Positions 54,901 through 64,000 of a DNA stretch of 64,000 nucleotides are shown here, piece by piece. A program made the position numbers and the translations under genes. This stretch comes from Phoenix dactylifera. Taxonomy: Eukaryota > Streptophyta > Magnoliopsida > Arecales > Arecaceae. The DNA is taken from assembly GCF_009389715.1 (NCBI RefSeq), contig NC_052401.1, forward strand, positions 2,530,843 to 2,594,842. Direction: 5' to 3'. The notes under the pieces were generated by a model, which worked only from the letters and a program-made list of their open reading frames with translations, ran no database searches and was not told the origin of the DNA. Position 1 is the stretch's first letter. Each line of letters opens with the position of its first letter.

Positions 54901-57900
54901 AATATGGTTGCATATAAGTGATTAGAAGTAATTATTAAGAAAAACATACCAGCAATCCCAAAGGCATCATGAATCTGCAGATGTAAGAAGTGAACAATGT
55001 CTACCAGCTTCTCCACGACCTACAACAAAGGTAAAATCTGTTTGCTATTCCAGTCAAAAAGTTTACTGTTTAAAACTAGTCATACACTTGATACCCATAG
55101 TTAGGGCCCTTCAGTAGCCCAGGCATAAAAATTAGATGCTTCTGAAAGGAGCACCATACAGAATATTTACATGCAGGAAGAGTTTGCAACAACATTTACA
55201 GGGCATACAGTGAAGAAAGATAACTATAATCATAAATGTCCACCCTTTGCCCAACTATTTGGGGTTGGCAGTGAAGAAAAATAACAATATTTAAAATAAT
55301 AATATAAATGCGGAGAAAATTACATGCTAATGGAAATGTTGACATGTAAGTGAATACTAACTACCTACCTCTTCCAAAATTCTGGACCAAAGTGATTTTT
55401 TCTTTAAGCTTTTTACATGCTTCTGTTGGCTCTTCAACTCCTGCCTTAGAATTTGAAGATTGTCCCCTACAGGTCAATGATAGACATAACATGGTCCAAA
55501 ATTAATTAAATAAGTTACATAAGCAACATGAATTATCTCATCTGTTGGGGAAAGACTAAATCTAGTTATTGAATATCACACTCATGACAACAATGTTGAT
55601 GATTGAAAATCAAGGCAACACCCAATGAAGTTAAATAATATCATAAAGAGCAAACATTTTTGTATTTTCTTCATAAATAAATAATAATTTGTTGTCTTGT
55701 TGAAAGCTGAGATTGTCTAAAACAAACATTTAAATGAGACTGGAAGAGTACAACAATAGTGAAGTGAGATAAGCGTCTCATCTATAGTTCGCCATATCGG
55801 CCCGAACAGGGCGGTACAAGGCGTATCGTACCGGTTCGGTACCCGTACCGAGTACGAGTAGCGTACCGACACTCGGTACGCAGGAAAGATTCCGTACCGT
55901 ACGGACACAGTACTAGTGTGGCACCAGTATGGGATCCGATACCGAGACAGCGAACCTTGATCTCATCAATTTTCTGTGATCTATGGATCCCAGTGTACTA
56001 AGCTTCATTGATAAGGTAGCTTATACAGTAATTTGAGCACAAATTTGAAGTGATGCCAACCTGTTAGCGGTAATCTTCTGCAGATATCATTTTTAATTTC
56101 TAAAAGTACAACATTATACTATCCATCTTATACACATGCATAGCTGAATCTACACCACCCTATCAGTGATGTTGTCCTCACTCTGACTCCCAATAGCGGG
56201 CTCTAAATTTTCTCTAGAACATTGTGCACTAAAGACAAGGTGCTATTTATACAGCATGGAGTGCATACTACCCAACAAACTACAAAAATTCAGCATAATT
56301 GGAGACAAAGAGTGTTGTGCTGGCAATTTATCATAATATATTTACGCTTATGTATATTCTGATGAAGTTGATACAGGCTCAATTATCTAGAATGATTCAG
56401 CTTTCAGCACTCATCAAGACAATCTTATTTTGATAAATAGCCAATCTTTCCCAAAAACGACAACTAATCTCCTATATGAAGAAAGCTTAAAACAAGTTGT
56501 TGGATAATGGACTTTTGCTGATATGAATAAATGGGAGGTTCACATACGAAAAGAAGTGTACCTCTTTGAACTGCACTTAAGTTCTCCTCTTCTTGGTGTT
56601 TCCGCCGATAATCTTGTTCAAATCTGTCCAATGCATGCAACTCATGGTACAGTTCCTGAGGGAAAAAAAGTTAGCAACCAACCCCAAAACAAATATGGAA
56701 ATAGGTAAAAAATTATAGGCACTTCTAGAAAGACAGGGCCCTGAAAGGGTAATTGGTGAATTCCTATGTCAATTATTATAAAGTTAACAAATTTATAAAA
56801 TCAATAAAGACAGTGATGTCATTTCGCTATCTATATGATAGGTCACTTTCTATGTACTTGATTGTTGCCACGTTAGAGTGCTAAGTATACAAGCAAACCT
56901 ATCTTCAGCAAGCTTCAGGTCAAACGACTAGCTTGTTACACCTTATACTGCAATGCCCGATATTTTAAAGACAGATTTCTTTGAAGGAAGGAAAATATCA
57001 ATGGAAACAAGGCATTCGTGAGAGTCATGTCTTACAAGTTGAAATTTTTGCATTACAACTTCAACAGCACAAGACAATTCTTCTTGTGCCATAACAACAA
57101 TCATCATATAAAAATAGATACAGACATGACAAACATGTAGCTAGATATAATTGGGTTGCTTCAAAAGCATAAGCATAGATAAGGAAAAGCCTAAGCAGTG
57201 TTAAGGGTATAGGTTGAACTCTTAAATATCTAGAATCATATTTTATATAATTAAAGTATTATTTTATAGTTAATCCACAAAAATAAATACAACGCATGCG
57301 ACAATAACTTAAGTTTCCATTCCAGCCTATTTGAACAAACCTATCCTGAATTATCTAACCCCATCAGGAATCTGTGTTGGCAGTTCAAGCATTATGTTCA
57401 TCAACTAATTCCTAGTTTAAAGGGGTTCTAGATACAACATCAGATTGCAATGATTTGTTAATGACCTCAATTTAATTAAATTGCATATTTTAGTCATTCA
57501 TGAACGAAATCAGCATGCACATTTATAATAGAACAGATGCTTTATTCTTTATCCACCAAGAAATAAAAATACTCACAGCTGTATGACGAACCAATGTCAT
57601 CAAATTATGCATTGCACCTGCTGTCGTTTCTTTCAGCTGCTTCTGAGGTGTAAGTTCTGACTCCTGTCTAGAAGATGATGAAGTAAACAAAAAAATATAA
57701 GTTATGCATTAATGTCGCAAAATGCATCCAAAATAATATACTGCAGAATAAATGAGATATTTACTTGGCAAAATAGCGGTCCAGGTTGTGCCACTGAGGA
57801 TCTTTACAACGATTACCAAATCGAACAATCTCTCCTGAAAATACTCTCAACTCTTCCCTGTTTAAATGGTCATCAAAACAGACTAGTTATTTCTTGAGGG

Positions 57901-60900
57901 GGGCAGGCATATAGTCCATTTAAAGAAGGCAAACAAAATTTAACATGGATTTTTCTCCAAACAAATTATGACTCAGATTGAAACGAAAATACTTTCAGGC
58001 CAATTGCACACCTTTTGTCAGCTGCAGCAATCCTCAGCAACTCATCCATATCTTTGGAAATTAAATTGTGCACACCTTCTGAGCGAAGCACCACATTTTT
58101 CAAATACTCTATGTTTTCGTTTGAAAGTGATTGCATGAGATTGGCACCCTTGACTATTGTATTTGCAACCTCGAAAGCCAAAATTGATATTTTATTGCCT
58201 TTCGTTGCAACTGCTGAAACAAACCCACCATTGGGGTTCAAACTAGTCATGCTGCTACCAAGGGTGTCCAAAACCTCCACTGCTTTTCCAAGTCCAGCAG
58301 TACCGGCCCTGCCCCAAAGTGAGCTGACTTCTGAGACCTGTAACAACATGAATAGCTACATTGGTTGCTCTACTGAAGAATCTCAAAGAAGGAACAGTTT
58401 AAGTAATTATACTAGGCTTGCTTATCAAGGTAATAGTTATAAAAAACAATTAAACAGAGACAAACCTTTTCAAAAAGGTACATGAGGAAAGTGTGCAATA
58501 CAATGAATAAGATGCATATAAAATCAGCAACCCACCAAAATTAATCAGCCATGGTAGATGAAATTTATAAGAAAAACAAGCTAAGGTGGATCACGATGCA
58601 TCAGAAACTGGAAAAAAAACAGCAAAGCTAACTCATTTACAGCTGTGCTAATCATTCATCACCATATATTTCTACTAAGGATTGCAACTGCTGCCAATGT
58701 GGGCTTTTCAGACCTTGGAACTTCCATAATGTTCAATTAGAACCTCTTCTTATCAGAGATGTATTTGACATCATTGCACATGATGATACATTCTCAAAGT
58801 TTGACCAGCTCTCATCACTATAGATACTACTGATGCAACTCCTAAGCTTCCTTCAAATGTACTCATGTCAATCCATAAGACATTAGAGTAAGAGGAACAA
58901 GGGGCAGTTATATTTGGTTGATGGAATAGCATCCAAATTCCGGAATGAAGAACAAAATAAAACCACCATGTAGGTCACGCTGATAAATAATACTATCTGA
59001 AAAATGCAACTTCAGAAACAAATTGCTATAGGGAAGTGAGAATTTCAATTTCTAGTTGCATGTCATTTGGCTCAACTCATATTGGCAATGTCAGGTATAT
59101 CATTAGCCACCTAATAACAACATCATTGCCATCATTATGAGAATTTGCAAGTTAAAATGAGCCAGGAGTTTCATGGACTGACCAGATGCAATCTCTCATG
59201 CTCTTTGTTAGAAATATAACAAGTGAGGTATATACATCCAATTCTACATTGTCAGAAGCTTAATTTGATGGAAGGACTATTGACAAAACCTTTTGAATAC
59301 ATATGAAAACAAGTGAATAAAGCATGCATTATTGAGTAGCTAAAAAAATTCCAAAATTGGTGAGTTTCTGAGCTCCAAATTAAATTTGAAAAGCACCGAG
59401 ACATAAACATGATTGAAGCCAAGATTGTCCAATAAACTTGTTTGGTATAACATGCCCTTGGAACTTGATATGTTTCCTATCGCAATAAACCAAGGGTACT
59501 ATACTATGCTTAAGAATGCTGTTCTATCTTTCTTAAAGTATCATAAGAATAAGAGGAATTTTTGGAACAATGAGTTTTCGGAACAAAGAAATTTACTTTA
59601 AACACACAAGGAAGAAAGGAAAGATATTATTGAAAATTTTTGGGGAACCATTTCAACGATGTGTTGGCTTCCTAATTTGCTAATAGTATGTTTAAAAGTC
59701 ACGTTTAATTTATAGTTCAGGTTGTGGTTGTTCTAGAGTCATTAAGATTGTATTTGAATGATTTAGCTGTTTCTCTAAACAAAGTTCCATAGGAAGCTGA
59801 ATTTTGTGAGCTTAATACTGATTGTTTCCCAAATTACTGATGGCTAGCCAGCAAGCAATCTCCATAATTAGAAGAAACCTCCTGTATGAAGATTTGATTC
59901 ATCCATTGAAGTTCAAAAAATTCAACATGATTTTGTAGCATTATCTAATCTTTTGATCATCTTTTATTCTTCTGTTTGTTCCTTCTCTACCAACTGCATC
60001 AACTATGCTAGTGGTTTGCATCACTTGATGGGTTGATGTAATATATGATGCCAAGATATGTTCTGAGACATGCCACAAGAGACAATTAAAACAACGTAAG
60101 GAATGAAGGACAGTAAATATACATGCCAGATATAGTACTTCCGTCGTGACTACTACCTCTGGTTGTTTTACAACAACAACAAAAAAAAACACATCTGTTG
60201 AAAATATAAACTAGAAATTTATACACCTCTGGTTGTCGTGACTACTACCTTAATGTTATTTATGCATCCTTGTGTTTTTAGATTGACAACTTAATCATAT
60301 ACTGCAAATTGTAAGCAAATTTAAACAATCAACCAACTTCTCTGATCATTTTGGTTAGTAGCTGTTCTATATATATTATGGTCTGGTTTGCTTAACTACA
60401 GGTTCTATTTCCTCCTCACATTAAGTTCATGTCACAACTCTGCCATGTCCATCTTCTTTCCTCCCTTCTTCAAATCATTTGTACCCATCACTGTTGTAAA
60501 CGATGCATTCTAAGGGTTTGCGTTGCTAAAGTCTTAGGAACAACCAAGCAAGATCAACTCCAGGTCCATATTTTAAAAGAGTCATGCCATACTACTAGTA
60601 ATAGATGTAAGCAGCTAAGATCAGTTACCAATGGATGCCAATGATTTTGGTATATGCTTTTTGCCTGATATTTATGTATTGAACCTCAAGACAAGAAACT
60701 TAATTTTATTCTAGGGCATCATTGAGATCGAGTTTATGATATGGATTTTATAGCTTCTTTGACCCAACACATTTAAGAATGATTAAACAGAAGCAAAAAT
60801 TCACTTAAACAGCAAAAATTCAGGACACCGTATGGTTAGCTTGAACTGTTGATTAATGTCATTCTCATGAATTTTCATAATAGACTTCATGTTGTATTTG

Positions 60901-61413
60901 CAGTGGAACTATATCCATTTAACCCAATTTTTTAGTTCAATTTTTAAAGGTGAAAAAATACTGATCCCCTAATCATCCATACATAATCATAGAAAATAAT
61001 TCCTGACTGAAACATCGTACAAAACACAGTCCGTTATTTATATCATACCATTCAAAACAATATGGTTCCCTTGATAATCAGAACAGAAGGAAGCTATCCA
61101 AGAAAGGGCTTGCCTTGGCCGTCGCGATCTTCCCAGAGGAAGCTGGCTTTGACTTTGTTGACTTGGCTTTCTGGGAAAGAACTCTGGACAACTGTGGTTC
61201 TTTAAGATCTTGGGGCTCTTTGGGTACCGAGTAGGGTTGTTCATGCAATCCCTTCTCCATAGTTTCAGCCGCCGGTGCAGTCTTCAAATTGCTCTTCTCC
61301 TTCCCATGAGACTCGTAACCAATCATGTCATCATCTCTGAGGCCAATAGCATTAAGAGTGATTTCGCTTGGCGATTTATCGACAGCAGCTCCCTTCGAGC
61401 AAATCCCTCCCAT
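51995..61413 (-). CDS. PSI1: PSK SIMULATOR 1-like protein (DUF3475/DUF668)
   Basis: Twelve coding exons join in frame to 642 codons: 61413-61114, 58337-58012, 57857-57765, 57667-57577, 56655-56562, 55466-55369, 55019-54950, 53670-53567, 53111-52995, 52879-52803, 52670-52626 and 52508-51995. The N-terminal MGGICSKG is a likely N-myristoylation signal. DUF3475 lies at about residues 140-200 (ISILAFEVANTIVKGANLM..). A Lys/Glu-rich region follows (ELYHELHALDRFEQDYRRK). DUF668 is near residues 370-460 (GSAGLALHYANIITQIDTL, LPPGIKSALRAKL). After it come AHHGFGWVGEWANTG and ADKNKTEACILELVVWLHHL, then a Ser-rich tail. PSI1 proteins promote growth downstream of phytosulfokine signalling. All introns are GT-AG except the first coding intron, which seems to use GC. 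Confidence 0.93.
55786..55965. repeat. CCGGTACC-rich dispersed repeat, copy 4
   Basis: In an intron of the PSI1-like gene. The block order matches the start of 10252-10766: ACCGGTTCGGTACCCG, GTACCGACACTCGGTACG, ACAGTACTAGTGTGGCACC. It ends CAGCGAACCTTGA. Confidence 0.65.
58340..61113. other. First coding intron of the PSI1-like gene
   Basis: AT-rich, about 2.8 kb, with no ORF or repeat that I recognise. On the minus strand it begins GCAAGC after AAG (61113) and ends TTACAG (58338). Confidence 0.6.
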
Positions 61414-61990
61414 GGTGTCGAACCTTCTTCTATTCCCTCAATTCTTTCTCACTCTTTCCATATGAAAAGAAGTAAACTGCCTGAGAAACGAAGTCAATGG
61501 CGAATTATACCAGGTTGAACAAAGTTGGATCCGATTTAAATTTCAATAAGAACTTCAATCCATCAACAGACCTCTGGAAACAAGAAGCGCAACAAAGAAG
61601 AAGTCCAAAAATAGCAAAAAGAAATGATCTTTAATATCGAAGCAAGCGAACGAAAGCCGCCCAATCCGCCAAGAACCAGAATCCGAAAGATTGGAGCAAA
61701 CGAAACCCAAATCCAAAATCAGAGCAAAATGGTTCGATCCTTGAGCGATCCAAGGCGAGGAAAACCAAGGAGAAAAGAGAACAAACCTCTTAAGACCGAT
61801 TGCCGGGGGGCGGAGGAGGGCCAAACAGAGGGTAATTGGTGGACTGCTAGATCGATCCGTGGCTCAAGAAGAGATCTTTCTCTCGGAGGCGGAGTCAAGG
61901 AGAGAGGCAGAAGAAGGAAGAGGAGGGGACGGAGGCAGAGACAGGAGGGTGGTTGGCTGGCTTCCGCGACAGCGAATCACCAAGTCTAAG
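61414..61990 (-). promoter_or_regulatory. 5' UTR and probable leader intron of the PSI1-like gene
   Basis: On the minus strand a GC-rich leader around 61800-61980 ends at a possible donor (AAGAG then GTTTGT, near 61788). A likely acceptor CTCAG lies near 61480. The remaining leader runs to the ATG at 61413. PSI1-type genes commonly have a leader intron; the exact ends here are inference. Confidence 0.4.
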
Positions 61991-64000
61991 CACAAAATAA
62001 TTCGGAAGCCAAACCCCACCCGCTGACCGAGATGGATCTGGTCAAACCCAACTCTCCCTATTAGATAAATTATAATTATTTAGCTTCTAAAATTTCCCAT
62101 CCCCACCCAATAAACCTTTGCTATTTTTGCCAATAAGCTATCTTTGCGCTCTTGGAGACCGGTCATTGCTCCATAATATTCTTAGATTGCTGGAAGAGTA
62201 CGGCTCTCATCATATCTATAGAAAAGCAAATAGTGCCACACATTGAGTTGCCTCATTCGTGACTCACCACTTTAAAAGTTTTATTTAGGCGGACTGTGGG
62301 TCAGTGCCAGAGCCCCTATATAGTCTTTTATTTTCTAATTTTGTTAGCCACATCCACACTCGTCGTATATGAGCCGCCATTGTACAAAAAAAAAAGAAAA
62401 AAAACTTAGATAATCATATGAAAATTTTTCTCCCAAATGTTTCAGTGGAAACCAATACCAGCATATGCTGGTGAGCTTGGTTTCAACTATAAAATGAATT
62501 AACATTCTACTGGAATTTTGCAAAATGCAAAGCTAACCGGACCTTTCGGCGATATTGACTAGGTTTAATAAGTGTCAATAATCCATCAAGAACTTATATA
62601 TTGATGTATAGTATATTAGACAATTATTTATTGTATGGCAGTCGATCATGTTTTCAGCATGTTTGTTTTTCGTAATAATAGAAAAAATTTGTAACCCATC
62701 AAAATGTGATTGGCCAATAGCATAAGCAAAGGATCATGCATGTATGCTGTTTGGAGGTGCACTAAGACATCCAGAATAGTACAGAGGGCAAGCAAGAAAA
62801 ACAAAGCAACAGCGTGGCATACTTGTTCTAATCCAAATTTGCTACCGGATAATCCTACCAAACCACATCACCAATTTGCTTGGAGTCATCTCTTCATGAT
62901 CATATCCTAATTTACCATTAATTTCCATCAAAAACCAGGTCCACCACTTCCCCATCAAGTGCATTTGCTCCATTTTGACTTTTTTCCTCTTTTTTCCTCC
63001 ATTTCAACATCCCTCGTTCCAAACGCGCCGCCTCTAGTCCACATTTGACATGACCATACAATCTAATATTTAGTTCTAAAGAAAACTTCTTTGGAAGAGC
63101 CCTTCTCCATTTCTGGACAACAACAGTTTGAATCATCTCACCATACAATCTATATTTAGTTTCAAAGAAAACTTCTCTCGAAGACTGGATCAAACATGTT
63201 GCAAAACTGAAAATTAGAAATTCGCACAACTAATATTCTCTTCACATAAGCACGGTATTAGTGTTCTTGGCTCTAGAAAAGCCAGCTCTACATGGTTGAT
63301 AATTTTGTGTTTGGTATGGGAGGGAGAGGACTGGAATTAGGCCCGAAGCAGCAATGCAAATTGCAATTTTAAAGGACAGATGCATCCCAAAACCCGGTCA
63401 GGCCGTCGCACTCGATTCACAACACTGCCCTTTCGGAAGGAAACGTCTTTGGACTTCCTTCTCCTTGGCGCTTGGGACCGGTTGACCTGGAGAGTATCAG
63501 ATGAAGCTGTCGTCTAGGTTAGGTTAATGCTGCCAGAAACTTGAATTAAGGTTCATTTGGTAACAATCAGATTCATTTCCTGTGGGGGGGGAGGGAGGTG
63601 TCTTACAAAGTGACGAAATCATGGCGTTGTGCAGGGAAAGTCCATTGATTGACCTTCAGAAGATTTACCCGGGTGAAAACAGAGGTAACAAGCCCTTTTT
63701 TATTTTATTTTATTTTTATTTTCTAAAACGAATGTTTCATAGTACAAATATATCCAATAAAATTAGAAAATAATAGATTTTGGAGTACTCTATACAGCTC
63801 TCCCTTCCAGCCCACAGAGTGTCTGTAAAGTGACAGACCATATAAGCAGCTACTAAGTTCGCGGCCTGTTTGGTCTCTCTGAATACATGTTTAGCTTGAA
63901 AGGCCATCCTGTTCCTTTACTTTCGGATCAGTCATTTTACTTTCTCTCTCTCTCTTCTTAAATTGGAGCGTCCCGAAATGGCAAGATCGCCCACAAATGG
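61991..64000. other. Intergenic region without recognised genes
   Basis: AT-rich with a G-run at 63583-63590 and a CT tract near 63942-63957. The frames at 62646-63229 show no known motif. I see no RNA gene or element. Confidence 0.5.

Noticed and set aside
55240-55275. Au-SINE-like motif (CCAACTATTTGGGGTTGGC)
   Set aside because: Only the 3'-end motif is present. There are no tRNA-like A and B boxes or a defined length, so it is too weak to call.

Overview
This is plant nuclear DNA, almost certainly from a monocot. Genes are intron-rich with canonical GT-AG introns, transposons are nested, and a nuclear copy of plastid rpl2 begins with ACG, as in most monocot plastomes. A palm is my guess from general character only. 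One assembly gap of exactly 100 N lies at 18588-18687.

Layout. 112-4803 (+): last two exons of a Rhizobiales-like (RLPH2-type) metallophosphatase, their intron holding a decayed LINE. 6908-16882 (+): promoter and first seven exons of a class II starch branching enzyme; the catalytic exons are missing where the sequence runs into a PIF/Harbinger-like element and the gap. Intron 5 of this gene holds an AT-rich unit with terminal inverted repeats, inside which is a chimeric plastid insertion (rps12-rps7 spacer, petA, rpl23-rpl2, trnD-GUC). 18688-19804 (-): promoter and start codon of an unidentified gene, also cut by the gap. 19830-21798: a plant-mobile-domain pseudogene. 21799-34844: a 13.0-kb Tat-lineage Ty3/gypsy retrotransposon read on the minus strand, with near-identical LTRs, an open pol, two families of tandem repeats, and an antisense intron-containing gene on the plus strand.

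34855-50225: a dirigent-protein cluster. Two plus-strand genes (38138-38713 and 49424-50002) lie in a segmental duplication. A third, minus-strand copy (44956-45603) has an in-frame stop. A probable solo LTR of about 3.8 kb, LINE tails and short LTR fragments separate them. 51995-61413 (-): a complete 12-exon PSK SIMULATOR 1-like (DUF3475/DUF668) gene of 642 codons, whose first coding intron appears to use a GC donor. The rest (61991-64000) shows no recognisable gene.

The host genes belong to unrelated processes (phosphatase signalling, starch synthesis, phenoxy-radical coupling, peptide-hormone growth signalling), so no pathway cluster is implied. The most unusual structures are the chimeric plastid insertion and the Tat element with its spliced antisense gene and tandem arrays. 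Single-base length differences in homopolymers recur through the repeats, so some frameshifts there may be sequencing errors.
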